Positions 34,520-45,148 of a stretch of 64,000 nucleotides of DNA are shown here, in pieces. The translations under genes and the position numbers were made by a program. The stretch is from Tuctoria greenei (Eukaryota; Streptophyta; Magnoliopsida; Poales; Poaceae), in contig JAYESD010000002.1 of the NCBI GenBank assembly GCA_036927565.1, forward strand, positions 228,367,605 through 228,431,604. The letters run 5' to 3'. The notes under the pieces are model-generated. The model worked only from the letters and a program-made list of their open reading frames with translations. It was not told where the DNA came from and did no database searches. Position 1 is the first letter of the stretch, and each line of letters begins with the position of its first letter.

Positions 34520-36304
34520 CTAGTCCTCGTCTTCGCCACTTCCACTCTCCGTGGCCTCAGAATCTTCGACGTCGTCCTCATGATCATCGGCGTCGTCGTC
34601 GTCGTCGGAGTTCCTTGCCGAGGGAGCAGCCCGAGAGGAGCTTCCATCCTCTTGGAGCTGGGCGAGCTCATCGGCGGTGAAGGTGGGGAAGGGAGTGATT
34701 TCCCCATCACTCACTTCCGGAGAGGACATTGGGACCTCCAGCTTGTCGCACACCGCCTTAAGATATTTTTCTTGACGCTTGTGTGCCCTTTGAGTGCGAA
34801 TCTCTTGCTTCCGGCAAGAAGTGAAGATCGCCTTGAAGCATTTGAAGAAGGCACTCATTGATTGAGGCGGAGGCGGGGACGGAGGTGCCACGGGACGAGA
34901 TGGAGGATCTGCATTCTTACGACGAGGAGGAACAGGCAGAGGTGGGGGAATCTGAGGACGCAGTCTCTTGTGTGAGACATCCTTCTGGAAGGTAATTCCG
35001 GAGACTTTCTCAATTAGGCACATCACATAAGGAGCATAGCCACAAGACCTGTTGGGGGTATGAGATATATTGAAGATGTCATCAAAGATGTACTCAGCTA
35101 GGTTGAAGCTTTCTTCCCCATCTATCAGCACAAGCAAATGCCTCAAGTTGCCCTGGATGACTCCGGCATCTCCATCCTTCGGGGCAATGGTCTTCCGAAG
35201 GAGGCGGTTGAGCACACTGAAAAATGGCTTGATATTTCTTGCCAGTCCTGCCTCATAAGGAAGATGGTCTGGATACATGAAGTCAAGGGCATCTCGATCT
35301 AGGGCCTTGAGGTTAGAGATGATGATCTCATGCTCAAGGTGTTCCTCCAATCCTAGAATCTTGGCAAAGTCTTCAAATGTGACTGTGTACTGCTCTCCAT
35401 TTGTCATCCATGTCATCCGGCGATTGCCAAATGAGTGAAAGTAGACGGTTGTGTAGAACTGGACAATCACCTCAATGTTCCAGTCGTACTGGAAACCCAT
35501 GATATCCTTGATTCCATGTCGTTCTGCTGCATTGATCACAGCATCAAATGCAGCATGCTTCTTCTGAGCCATGTAGTCCCAGTCAACCCACTGGGCATCA
35601 GTCACAGGAGTCTTCATCTTCATGTAGACAAGGCGATAGTAATCGCAGTGGAAGTCACACCAGAACCGAGGGTCGGCGGTGGACCTCTCATACCTATAGA
35701 CATTCTCGTCTCTGAGCCTCATGGCCTTCTCAGCTCCTTTTCCTTTGAAAGTGTTAGCTGAGAGGTTGGGCTGACGGTTTGGATTACGTGCTGGACTGTG
35801 CATCACCAGAGGCTCAACAGCCTGAGCTTTCCCTTGTTCACGAATCAACACTCCTCCGGGTGCCTTCTTGGCTGGCACCTTGATGGAGGGCTTCTTCTTC
35901 TTCGGCTCGACTGGAGCCGGAGCCTTTCCCTTCTTGGGGTCACGCTCGACCCTGGGCTCAGGTTCCATTTGGGCTGGCTCCTTGCCCTTCGCCTTCTCGC
36001 CAACGGTGACGAGCTTCTTTCGCTTGGGGGCACTGGCTTCAGCAGCCCTGGAGTTGTGAGCCTCCCTGTCTTCCCTTTTCTTCTTCCTCAGCTCATTTAG
36101 AGACTCTGCGGTTGCTCGAGCTATGGCTTCTTCCTCATTGTAGATGCTCGCTGCAACTTTGGAGGCTTCGAGTGCTTTCAGCCGCCTCTCTTCCTTTGCC
36201 TTTTGCGCCTCTATGAGCGCAGCCTTGGTCCTTGCCTCGACAATTTGAGCTTTGGTTCGCCCCTCGGGGTTGGGACGAGGAGGGGAACGCTCCGAGTTCG
36301 ACAT
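34520..36304 (-). CDS. Sirevirus additional (env-like position) ORF
   Basis: This open frame lies downstream of pol in the same orientation, where some Sireviruses carry an extra or envelope-like ORF. From the preferred ATG at 36304 it encodes about 594 residues. The frame stays open to 36484, but that extension is made of the palindromic repeats and is probably not translated. The first ~200 residues are Lys/Glu/Ala-rich and likely coiled coil. The middle has aromatic-rich plant-transposon-protein-like sequence (RFWCDFHCDYYRLVY; WMTNGEQYTVTFEDFAKILG). The tail is Pro-rich, then Asp/Glu-rich. No obvious signal peptide or membrane segment is visible, so an envelope role is unsupported. Its function is unknown. 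Confidence 0.75.
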   Translation of the reverse strand: MSNSERSPPRPNPEGRTKAQIVEARTKAALIEAQKAKEERRLKALEASKVAASIYNEEEAIARATAESLNELRKKKREDREAHNSRAAEASAPKRKKLVTVGEKAKGKEPAQMEPEPRVERDPKKGKAPAPVEPKKKKPSIKVPAKKAPGGVLIREQGKAQAVEPLVMHSPARNPNRQPNLSANTFKGKGAEKAMRLRDENVYRYERSTADPRFWCDFHCDYYRLVYMKMKTPVTDAQWVDWDYMAQKKHAAFDAVINAAERHGIKDIMGFQYDWNIEVIVQFYTTVYFHSFGNRRMTWMTNGEQYTVTFEDFAKILGLEEHLEHEIIISNLKALDRDALDFMYPDHLPYEAGLARNIKPFFSVLNRLLRKTIAPKDGDAGVIQGNLRHLLVLIDGEESFNLAEYIFDDIFNISHTPNRSCGYAPYVMCLIEKVSGITFQKDVSHKRLRPQIPPPLPVPPRRKNADPPSRPVAPPSPPPPQSMSAFFKCFKAIFTSCRKQEIRTQRAHKRQEKYLKAVCDKLEVPMSSPEVSDGEITPFPTFTADELAQLQEDGSSSRAAPSARNSDDDDDADDHEDDVEDSEATESGSGEDED

Positions 36305-36399
36305 GCTTTGAAAAGCATAAACGGGAAGATATGAGTTCAAGGAGTTGGAAGTATTGCGGAAGAAGTCTCGAGAGAGGACTAGGATTAGGGTTTTCTCTG

Positions 36400-37060
36400 T
36401 GCAAACCGGACTTGTCCGCCCTGGGGGCGGACTAGTCCGCAGGGCGGACTTGTCCGCCAGGGGCCGGACTAGTCCGGGTTGCACAGGATGAACCCTAACC
36501 CTAATCGAATCATCGAAAAAACTTCGGATCAGCGCGCAATACTCCTAGGCTATGATCACAAGGGTATATGGAGCAATATCTATGAAGGTGTTCATATCAA
36601 AAACCTAAAGAATCAAAAATGGGGAAAGTTTTTGAAAAAGCTAGAATACCTTCTTAAATCCGCGAGAATCGACGAAATCGACGATGGATTGCGAAGGTGA
36701 AGCGCGGGGAAGTGATCCCTCACTCCCAAAGACTCCGATGCGTGGATTGGAGTCGAGATTTGGAGGTTGGAGCGCAAAATCGCCAAAAGAGGCGGTTGCT
36801 TGAGCGTGGGAGAGGGAGAGGCGCAAGTGAGAGGAAGAGGAGGGGTCTGGGCCGACCCTGGGGGTTTAAGCCCCCAAGGGCCGGACTAGTCCGGTGCCAG
36901 GGCGGACTAGTCCGGTGCGCGGACCAGACGCGGACTAGTCTGCCTCCGGACTAGTCCGGCCTCAGAGCGGACTAGTCCGGTATGCGGACTAGCCGCGGAC
37001 TAGTCTGGACCCGGACTTGTCCGTCCAAGGGGCGGACTAGTCCGGTCCGACTAGGCTGAA
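36400..37060. repeat. Palindrome-rich spacer between pol and the additional ORF
   Basis: Two clusters of CGGACTAGTCCG/CGGACTTGTCCG palindromes (36405-36480 and 36880-37050) lie outside the LTRs, in the internal region. No gene is present between. Confidence 0.85.
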
Positions 37061-37253
37061 AAATTGTATTTTAGAGCTTTGCCCTCCAATCATTTGTCCT
37101 TTTGGACAACAAGCAATGCAAACATGATTATTGAAGATAAACATGACACAAGCATGATCAATTTTCAAGAAAAAGTTTTCTCAAACGAATTTTGAAGAGA
37201 AATCATGATTGAGAAGAGTTTTCCAAAATAGCTCAAAAAGTGAGAAATGTGGT

Positions 37254-40200
37254 TTAAGCCACATTCCTAGAATCCAAAATGTTGAGCTCACTTCTTAGCT
37301 CACAGAAACGCTTCTCATCAAGAGGCTTTGTAAAGATATCCGCGAGTTGATGTTCCGTCCTCACATGAGAAATCACAATATCCCCCTTCATTGAGTGATC
37401 TCGCAAGAAATGGTGTCGAATATCTATGTGTTTGGTCCTAGAGTGCTCCACCGGATTATGGGCTATCTTGATGGCACTCTCGTTGTCACACAAGAGTGGA
37501 ATGTTGCGCAAGTTAATTCCATAATCCCTAAGAGTTTGTCGCATCCAAAGAAGTTGTGCACAACAACTTCCGGCTGCCACATATTCCGCTTCGGCGGTGG
37601 ATAGAGCAATAGAGTTTTGCTTCTTGGAGGACCAAGACACTAGAGATCGACCCAAGAATTGGCATGTACCCGATGTGCTTTTCCTATCAACTTTACACCC
37701 CGCATAGTCCGCATCGGAATATCCAATGAGGTTAAACTTAGATCCTTTGGGGTACCAAAGTCCTAGGGAGGGTGTGTGTACTAGATATCTCAAGATCCTT
37801 TTAACGGCGGTCAAATGACAAGCCTTAGGTGCTGCTTGAAAGCGAGCACACATACACACACTTAGCATGATATCGGGCCTAGATGCACAAAGATAGAGAA
37901 GTGAACCAATCATAGACCTATATAGCTTTTGATCCACACTTGGACCGTCCTCATTTAGGTCTAGGTGTCCATTTGTCCCCATAGGGGTTTTGATGGGTTT
38001 TGCTTTGTCCATGTCAAACTTTCTTAGAATATCTTGAGTATACTTAGTTTGACTTATGAACGTCCCTTCTTTGAGTTGTTTCACTTGAAATCCTAGAAAG
38101 AACTTCAACTCACCCATCATGGACATTTCAAACCTCTCCGTCATTATCTTGGAGAACTCGTCACAAAACACCTTATTTGTGGAACCAAATATGATGTCAT
38201 CCACATATATTTGGCACACAAAAAGATCCTCATTGAAGTGTTTTGTGAAAAGGGTATAATCCGCTTTTCCTATCCTAAAACCATTTTCAACTAGAAAGTC
38301 TCTTAAGCACTCATACCAAGCTCTAGGAGCTTGCTTGAGACCATAAAGAGCCTTTCGCAATTTGTAAACATGGTTAGGATAGTTTTGATCTTCAAACCCT
38401 GGAGGTTGCTCTACATAAACTTCTTCCTTGATTGGGCCATTAAGGAATGCACTCTTAACATCCATTTGGTAGAGTTTGAAGTCATGATGAGTAGCAAAGG
38501 CTAGTAATATCCGAATTGACTCAAGCCTAGCTACGGGGGCAAATGTCTCATCAAAGTCCAATCCCTCAACTTGTGAGTATCCTTTTGCCACAAGTCGTGC
38601 CTTGTTTCTAGTTACTACACCATGCTCATCTTGTTTGTTGCGGAACACCCACTTGGTTCCAACAACATTAGCTTGTGGGCGCTTGACAAGCTCCCAAACC
38701 TTGTTCCTCTCAAAGTTGTTGAGCTCCTCTTGCATGGCAACTACCCAATCCGGATCTCTTAAGGCATCTTCAACCTTGTGGGGTTCCAAGGATGAGACAA
38801 AGGAGAAATGCTCACAAAAGTTTGCAACACGTGAACGTGTTGTTACTCCTCTTGTGATATCTCCTAGAATGTTGTCAACGGGATGATCCCGTTGAACACT
38901 TTGATGAACACGAGGATGCGGAGGTTGAGCTCTTGAATCACTTGCTTCATCTTCTTCACTTTGGTCTCCCCCTTGATCCAAGCCTCCCCCTTGATCTTCA
39001 TTCTCATTATCATTTTGGGGAGTATCTAGTGGATCTCCAACTTGTCCAATGGGGGTTTGACCTACTTCATAATGATGATGGTCACTTGGGCTTTGAGATG
39101 GTTCTTGTGGGCGAACATCTCCAAGTGCCATTCTCCTTAGAGCTTCTAGTGGAGGTTCCTCTTGATCAAGGGCATGTTGATCAACTTGCTCCACTTGAGA
39201 GCCATTGGTTTCGTCAAACACCACGTCACGTGCTACTTCAACAATTCCGGAGGATTTGTTGAACACACGGTACGCATGAGTGTTTGAGTCATATCCAAGC
39301 AAGAAACCCTCATCGGACTTTGAAGCGAACTTCGAAGTCCTAGGCTTCTTGTTGAGGATATAACACTTGCTACCAAAAACACGAAAGTAAGAAACATTGG
39401 GTTTCTTACCAACGAGAAGCTCATAAGGAGTCTTCTTGAGGAGGCGATGAAGGTACAATCGGTTTACGGCGTGGCAAGCGGTGTTAACCACTTCCGCCCA
39501 AAAACGGTCCGATGTTTTGTACTCATCTAGCATCGTCCTTGACATCTCAATGAGCGTCCTATTCTTTCTTTCGGCAATTCCATTTTGTTGAGGAGAATAG
39601 GGAGCGGAGAACTCATGCTTGATGCCCTCCTCATCTAGGAACTCTTCTACTTGCATGTTCTTGAATTCGGTGCCATTATCACTCCTTATAGCCTTTATCC
39701 TTAAGGTGAACTCATTTTGAGCTCTCCTTAGGAATTTCTTGAGGACACCGGGGTTTTCACTCTTATCATGCAAGAAGAACACCCAAGTATATCTAGAGAA
39801 GTCATCAACGATGACTAGACCATACTTGTTGCCACCGATGCTAATGTAAGCAATGGGGCCAAAAAGATCCATATGGAGTAACTCCAAAGGTCTAGTTGTC
39901 ATCATGACATTCTTAGAGGGGTGTTGAGCTCCTACTTGCTTTCCCGCTTGGCACGCACCACATGGCCTATCCTTTTCAAATACCACATCCTTTAGGCCAC
40001 GAACGTGCTCTCCTTTAAGGAGTTTTTGAAGGTTCCTCATTCCAACATGGGCTAGCCTTCTATGCCAAAGCCATCCCACGTTGGCTTTTGCCATTAAGCA
40101 TGTGTCAAGTTGAGCTTTATCCGTGGTAAAATCCACAAGATAGAGCTTTCCCTTGAGCACTCCCTTAAAGGCTATTGAGTCATTACCCTCTCTCAGAACA

Positions 40201-40463
40201 TTCACACCCTCACTAGAAAAGACACACTTATATCCTTTATCACAAAGCTGTGATATGGATAGGAGATTATAGTCTAGGGAATCAACATGCAAAACATTAG
40301 ATAAAGTATGCGAAGATGAGATAGCAATTTTACCGGAGCCAAGGATTTTCCCTTGGCTATTATCCCCAAAGAAGATTCCCTCACTTGGGTCCTCATTCTC
40401 CTCATACTCTATGAACATGCTCCTCTCTCCGGTCATGTGGTTGGTACATCCACTATCCAACAC
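37254..40463 (-). CDS. pol: Sirevirus pol polyprotein (PR-INT-RT-RNase H), intact frame
   Basis: This encodes protease, integrase, reverse transcriptase and RNase H in Ty1/copia order. The 1069-codon frame shows the protease active site LDSGCTNHMTG at its very start, the zinc-binding pre-integrase region (LWHRRLAHVGMRNL, CGACQAGK), integrase core motifs (HMDLFGPI, SDNGTEFKN, PYSPQQNGIAERKNR), RT motifs (KARLVAKGYSQ, MDVKSAFLNG, and the catalytic YVDD in VCQIYVDDIIFGS), and RNase H (STAEAEYVAAG, HSRTKHIDIRHH, TEHQLADIFTKPL). No internal stop is present. The true polyprotein begins further upstream in gag; the frame break is at about 40464-40503. It is consistent with recent activity. Confidence 0.95.
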   Translation of the reverse strand: MLDSGCTNHMTGERSMFIEYEENEDPSEGIFFGDNSQGKILGSGKIAISSSHTLSNVLHVDSLDYNLLSISQLCDKGYKCVFSSEGVNVLREGNDSIAFKGVLKGKLYLVDFTTDKAQLDTCLMAKANVGWLWHRRLAHVGMRNLQKLLKGEHVRGLKDVVFEKDRPCGACQAGKQVGAQHPSKNVMMTTRPLELLHMDLFGPIAYISIGGNKYGLVIVDDFSRYTWVFFLHDKSENPGVLKKFLRRAQNEFTLRIKAIRSDNGTEFKNMQVEEFLDEEGIKHEFSAPYSPQQNGIAERKNRTLIEMSRTMLDEYKTSDRFWAEVVNTACHAVNRLYLHRLLKKTPYELLVGKKPNVSYFRVFGSKCYILNKKPRTSKFASKSDEGFLLGYDSNTHAYRVFNKSSGIVEVARDVVFDETNGSQVEQVDQHALDQEEPPLEALRRMALGDVRPQEPSQSPSDHHHYEVGQTPIGQVGDPLDTPQNDNENEDQGGGLDQGGDQSEEDEASDSRAQPPHPRVHQSVQRDHPVDNILGDITRGVTTRSRVANFCEHFSFVSSLEPHKVEDALRDPDWVVAMQEELNNFERNKVWELVKRPQANVVGTKWVFRNKQDEHGVVTRNKARLVAKGYSQVEGLDFDETFAPVARLESIRILLAFATHHDFKLYQMDVKSAFLNGPIKEEVYVEQPPGFEDQNYPNHVYKLRKALYGLKQAPRAWYECLRDFLVENGFRIGKADYTLFTKHFNEDLFVCQIYVDDIIFGSTNKVFCDEFSKIMTERFEMSMMGELKFFLGFQVKQLKEGTFISQTKYTQDILRKFDMDKAKPIKTPMGTNGHLDLNEDGPSVDQKLYRSMIGSLLYLCASRPDIMLSVCMCARFQAAPKACHLTAVKRILRYLVHTPSLGLWYPKGSKFNLIGYSDADYAGCKVDRKSTSGTCQFLGRSLVSWSSKKQNSIALSTAEAEYVAAGSCCAQLLWMRQTLRDYGINLRNIPLLCDNESAIKIAHNPVEHSRTKHIDIRHHFLRDHSMKGDIVISHVRTEHQLADIFTKPLDEKRFCELRSELNILDSRNVA

Positions 40464-40503
40464 CCATTTCGAACCGCCGGAGGAGTAAGCCTACAAAACA
40501 AAT

Positions 40504-40935
40504 TTATGCCTTCCATTTAGGTACCCAAGCTGAGTTGGGTCCTTTCACGTTAGTAGTTAGGCATTTGGGCACCCACACGCAAGGCTTGGGGCTCTTGCGG
40601 AGTGGCCCAACATATCTAGCAAACACTTTGCCGTGTTTGTTTCTCTTTAGCACATAAGATGCATCAAAATCATGAAATAGAGGATGCGATTCAGATTTAG
40701 GCAATTTGTCGCTAGAGGGTGAGTTCTTTTCAATTTTAGTTGGTGATGAACTCCCCTTAACAAAGACAATCATGTCTTTGCCATACTTGGAGGTTTTGGC
40801 GTTATGCCTTCCGCCTCTAGTATAGCCAAGACCATCCTTGACATGGGGAGGTCTTGTGTTGGTGTATGCACTTCGTGCATACGCCACCTTCTCCTTGTCA
40901 AAGATGGCACCCTTAGGTGCTTGCTTGCCTTGCAC
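40504..40935 (-). CDS. Sirevirus gag-pol linker segment
   Basis: This 143-codon open frame between the gag core and protease contains GGRHNAKTSKYGKDM and ends WVPKWKA before a stop at 40504. It belongs to the same polyprotein; the reading is shifted against gag near 41082 and against pol after 40504. Sirevirus Gag commonly extends this far, so these are likely two small frame breaks in this copy. The second could instead be a spliced or recoded junction: a TTTGTTTTGTAG acceptor-like string lies just before the protease. Confidence 0.65.
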   Translation of the reverse strand: MQGKQAPKGAIFDKEKVAYARSAYTNTRPPHVKDGLGYTRGGRHNAKTSKYGKDMIVFVKGSSSPTKIEKNSPSSDKLPKSESHPLFHDFDASYVLKRNKHGKVFARYVGPLRKSPKPCVWVPKCLTTNVKGPNSAWVPKWKA

Positions 40936-41039
40936 TAAGTTGAGTTCATCCTTAAGCTTAAGGATTAAGTTAGAGCACTTGCAAGACGGAGTTGCATTGG
41001 ATGAGGCCTTTGAGAAGGTTGGGCTCTTAGAGGAAGAGG

Positions 41040-42788
41040 CTACATTTTTCTTGAGAGACTCAACTTGAGTCTCAGGATTTTGTTAACTTTTGACAAGTTC
41101 CCAAGTTCCTCCTTGAGCTCAATTGTCTTCTCCTCAAGAATTGAACACGTTTTCTTACTTAGAGCAAGTTCGTGTTCCAATGCCTTGCTCTTCTCTCTTT
41201 CGAGCTCAAGGAGCTCATCAAGCTCTCGACATCTCTCCTTCTCAAGGATGAGCATGTCCTCTTGTCTATTGATGAGATCCTCCTTCTCAAAGATCTCATC
41301 CATAAGCAATTTCATCCTTCGCAAGGTGCTTTTGCTTATGTCCTTAAACATGTGTTCATTTTCACTAGCACTATCAAATTCATCTTGCGAGGAAGTTGTG
41401 GAGGAGGGATGAGATGTTACCTTTCTCCTTCCCTCCTTTGCCATGAGGCAAGTAGGTTTGTAGTCGTCGTTGAGGTTGGGGAAGAGCTTGCTTCCTTTGG
41501 AGCTCCTCCCGATGGCTATGGTAGCCATCTTCTCCTCTTCTTCTTCGGAGGAGGACTCATCGTTAGAGTCCCACTCCTTCCCCAAGTGTGCTTGTCCGGA
41601 GGGCCTCTTCTTCTTGAAAAATTTCTTGTCTTGAGGCTTGCCCTCCTTCTTCTTCTTCGCTTCTTCATGTGGGCAATCAGCGATGAAGTGCCCATACTCG
41701 CCACAATTGTAGCAAGACCTTTTTGATTTGGGCCTTGCTCTTTCCTTCCCTTTGCCCTCATGGTTGTATCCACCTTTCTTCCTCCTCATCATTCTCCTGA
41801 ACTTGTTGATGAAGAAGGCCTCTTCCTCATCGGTGTCGAGGCTCTCCTCATCACTTTCCTCTTGCTCCTTTGAAGAGGGTGTTGCCTTGAGTGCAACGTT
41901 CTTCATCTTGGAGGCGGTGAACTTCTGAAGATCGTTGTAGAAGAGCGCCTCCTTCTCCATGATCTCGTGGTTAATGATCCTACCAAGGACCTCCTCCGGG
42001 GTCATTTGAGTGAACCCCGGGCTTTCTCGAATCATGGAGCAAAGAGCGACGTTCCTAGGCATGAATGCCCGGATCATCCTCTTCACAACCTCGTGGTCGG
42101 TCCACTTGGTGCAGCCATATGATCGGCTCTTGTTGATAAGCACCTTCAACCGGTTGTACATGTCTTGGGGGGATTCACCATCCAAGATGGCGAATCTCCC
42201 AAGCTCTCCTTCGATGAGCTCGAGCTTGGCCTCCTTGACCACCCGATTTCCTTCATGCGCCGTCTTGAGGGTGTTCCATATGTCTTTGGCCACCTCAAGG
42301 CCATCGACGCGGTTGAACTCATCTCTTGAGAGAGATGAGATAATCACACCCGCAGCTTGAGCGTTGCGGTGGATGAGGATGGCTTGTTCTTGCGTGATGT
42401 TGTCCTCATCCTTCGGGATCTCCACCCCGGTCATGACAATTTGCCACAATGCCGGATTGAGTGACACGAGGTGGATCTTCATGTTGTGTTTCCACATCCC
42501 GTAGTCGGTTCCATCGAATTGAGGAGGTTTCCCCAATGGGATGGAGAGGTAGTGGTTGTTGGCGGCAAGCCGTTCATAGTTGAACCCTTGTCGGTTGTAG
42601 TTGACCCCGCCGCCACCACTTGATGAGCTTGACGGCTCAACTACAGCAATCTTCAACTTCTCCCGGAGCTTCGCCTTGAGCTGGCGAGTCTCCTCATCAT
42701 CCGTTGGCTTGTCTTGATAAGCCATTGTCTCCTCACGTGTCGGTTGAGAGTCGTTGGTCGACACCTCTTCAAACACCACTCCGGCCAT
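41040..42788 (-). CDS. gag: Sirevirus Gag (capsid, nucleocapsid), C-terminus shifted
   Basis: This is the structural polyprotein of the virus-like particle. The 582-codon frame starts MAGVVFEEVS about 50 bp after the primer site. A UBN2/copia-type capsid domain covers roughly residues 80-290 (PPQFDGTDYGMWKHNMK, LELIEGELGRF). A Lys/Arg-rich region is followed by the zinc knuckle CYNCGEYGHFIADC near residue 358. A long coiled coil with leucines and Glu/Lys runs from about 480 to the end. The expected continuation is found one frame over from about 41082, so a one-base change truncates the coiled coil relative to relatives. Confidence 0.9.
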   Translation of the reverse strand: MAGVVFEEVSTNDSQPTREETMAYQDKPTDDEETRQLKAKLREKLKIAVVEPSSSSSGGGGVNYNRQGFNYERLAANNHYLSIPLGKPPQFDGTDYGMWKHNMKIHLVSLNPALWQIVMTGVEIPKDEDNITQEQAILIHRNAQAAGVIISSLSRDEFNRVDGLEVAKDIWNTLKTAHEGNRVVKEAKLELIEGELGRFAILDGESPQDMYNRLKVLINKSRSYGCTKWTDHEVVKRMIRAFMPRNVALCSMIRESPGFTQMTPEEVLGRIINHEIMEKEALFYNDLQKFTASKMKNVALKATPSSKEQEESDEESLDTDEEEAFFINKFRRMMRRKKGGYNHEGKGKERARPKSKRSCYNCGEYGHFIADCPHEEAKKKKEGKPQDKKFFKKKRPSGQAHLGKEWDSNDESSSEEEEEKMATIAIGRSSKGSKLFPNLNDDYKPTCLMAKEGRRKVTSHPSSTTSSQDEFDSASENEHMFKDISKSTLRRMKLLMDEIFEKEDLINRQEDMLILEKERCRELDELLELEREKSKALEHELALSKKTCSILEEKTIELKEELGNLSKVNKILRLKLSLSRKM

Positions 42789-42823
42789 CTCTCCGAGTTG
42801 TTAGACTCTTTGTGGAGAGTCCT

Positions 42824-42835
42824 GCTCTGATACCA
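42824..42835 (-). promoter_or_regulatory. Sirevirus primer-binding site (initiator tRNA-Met)
   Basis: On the minus strand TGGTATCAGAGC lies two bases after the right LTR end. It identifies 42838-44490 as the functional 5' LTR and fixes element orientation. Confidence 0.95.
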
Positions 42836-42837
42836 AT

Positions 42838-44490
42838 TGAAAGTTGCCTAGAGGGGAGGTGAATAGGCTAATCGACCTGCAAATGACTTAATAAAACGAG
42901 ATTAAATCACAGGGGGCGGACTAGTCCGGTCTGGGGGCGGACTAGTCCGGTCAGCCTGCGTGAAGAACCCTAAAAAGTGTTTCTAGCAAGTTTTAGGGGA
43001 TTTTCTCGAGGCTACAAGTGAGGATATATTTAAAGCAAGTTTAGAAACTATCAACACAAGAGTGAGTCAAGTTTTAACAAGATTAAGCAATGTGAGGCAC
43101 AAGACAAGACGAGCAACCCTAGAACAAAGTAAGCGATAAGCAAAATGCGAAGAACACGGAGACACAAGGAGTTTTATCCCGAGGTTCGATTCTACACAAG
43201 AATCTACGTCCCCGTTGAGGAGTCCACAAAGGACCGGGTTCACCAACCCTTCCCTCACCAAGTTTACCGCACGGGCCTAACTTGGTTCTCCACTATCTCA
43301 AAAGCGATTACAAAGTTCGTTGGGGCTTCTCACAATCTGAGGCTCCCACACCACAAATATGATCAACAACGCAAAACACACTCAACACACAGCCCACAAA
43401 GACTCAATGAGTGCAAGAGATCAAACCGGGAGCACAAGCGCGATGTTCTTCCTCTTCTCCACCACACTAAACCCTAATCCACTCAAGAATTAGTTTTAGA
43501 GGGAAAGTTGGCAAGAAAGAGGCTCAAGAGTGCTCCAAGTTGGCTGTGGCGGCGCTAGGGTTCAACTCAGTTCGAGTCACTTTCAAAAGAACCCAGGGGA
43601 CCTCTATTTATAGAGGTCCCAAGCCCATACTGCTGACTTCAGCAGAAGGGCGGACTAGTCCAGCCTCAGGCCCGGACTAGTCCGGCCTAGGGGACCACTG
43701 ACCTCTTGTCAGGCCCCGACAGCTGACACGCTATCGTCACACTACCCGCCAAACTTCAAATTTAAACGGTAACTTCCACAACGGACTAGTCCGGTCACCA
43801 CCGGACTGGTCCGATCTCACACAGAGCCTTTTGCTCCATGTGAAAACGGACTAGTCTGAGGACCACGGACTAGTCCAGCCCCAAGGGCGGACTAGTCCGG
43901 TCTTCCTAGACTTAGTCACAGAATCACCTCCAACACGCCAACCCGGACTAGTCCGGCTCCACGGGCGGACTAGTCCGTTCTCACTCAGGACCTCTTGGTC
44001 CGGACACAAACGGACAAGTCCGTGGTTTTGAGACTTAGTCCCAAAACCCACTCCCTGCTACCCGGACTAGTCCGGCCACAAACGGACTAGTCCTATCTCG
44101 GTGAGACCCTTCTGGTCCGGCCGATAACGGACTTGGCCGGCCAGGGGCGGACTAGTCCGGCCTCCTGCACGGACTAGTCCGGCCCTACGGCCAGACCACT
44201 CATTCACTCATTTCTTTCATAGGTTTGACCTTTAAACCACTTTGAGCTCCCAAACTTGATCTCAATGCACTTTACACACACACCCTCCTATTACTACGGC
44301 TAGTCTAACTCAATCACGCTAGAAACCCTAGTTTCTACGCTTCGAGTTGACTCCGTTTCCTTCCTTTTCCTTTTTGAGGGTTTGCGTCTCCGATTGAGTC
44401 TTCACCTGTGCTAAGATCACTTGAGCTCATTAGTGACTAATTGTCGTCATCAATCATCCAAAACCCACGGGGAACCTAGATGCACTTTCA
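42838..44490 (-). repeat. Sirevirus 5' LTR (right copy)
   Basis: 1653 bp, near-identical to 32342-33995. It is followed on its outer side not by host DNA but by a copy of the internal 3' region, which shows the tandem history of this insertion. Confidence 0.95.
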
Positions 44491-45148
44491 ATCTCCCCCT
44501 TTTTGGTGATTGATGACAACACATTAAGTCCTTCAACAATTAAGAGTATTAAATTTGGTTTTCATAACTTGTGTGCGTATGAATGACTCCCCCTCAATGT
44601 ATGCAACATGTAAAAGAGGTGGAGGAGTTCTTTCATACCCACACACGTTATGGTGGGGTGCCTACGTGATGTGCTCAACAATTGTGACAAGACATAAAGA
44701 GCATCAATATAATCAAAAGATTGACAATAATAGCATTATATTGATATTAAGCAACATTAACAAGTCTTGCACAAATGTAAACATCCAAGAGCAAGAATAT
44801 ATTACAAAACAAGTCCACAATAATAGCATTATATTGATATTAAGCAACATTAACAAGTCTTGCACAAATGTAAACATCCAAGAGCAAGAATATATTACAA
44901 AACAAGTCCACAAATCACAAACACGCCCACAAACAATTAACTCCCCCTTAACTCTCCCCCTTTGGCATCAAGGCACCAAAAAGGAAAAGAGGAGAGGAAA
45001 CTAAGACCTAAGAACTAGTCCTCGTCTTCGCCACTTCCACTCTCCGTGGCCTCGGAATCTTCGACGTCGTCCTCATGATCATCGGCGTCGTCGTCGTCGT
45101 CGGAGTTCCTTGCCGAGGGAGCAGCCCGAGAGGAGCTTCCATCCTCTT
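44491..45148 (-). repeat. Duplicated internal 3' segment of the Sirevirus
   Basis: This is nearly identical to 33996-34653: polypurine tract, the 93-bp repeat pair, and the C-terminal end of the additional ORF. It stops inside that ORF at CATCCTCTTG. Confidence 0.93.

Noticed and set aside
36232..36954. Small frames in the palindrome-rich Sirevirus spacer
   Set aside because: They merely translate CGGACTAGTCCG repeats, which stay open in several frames.
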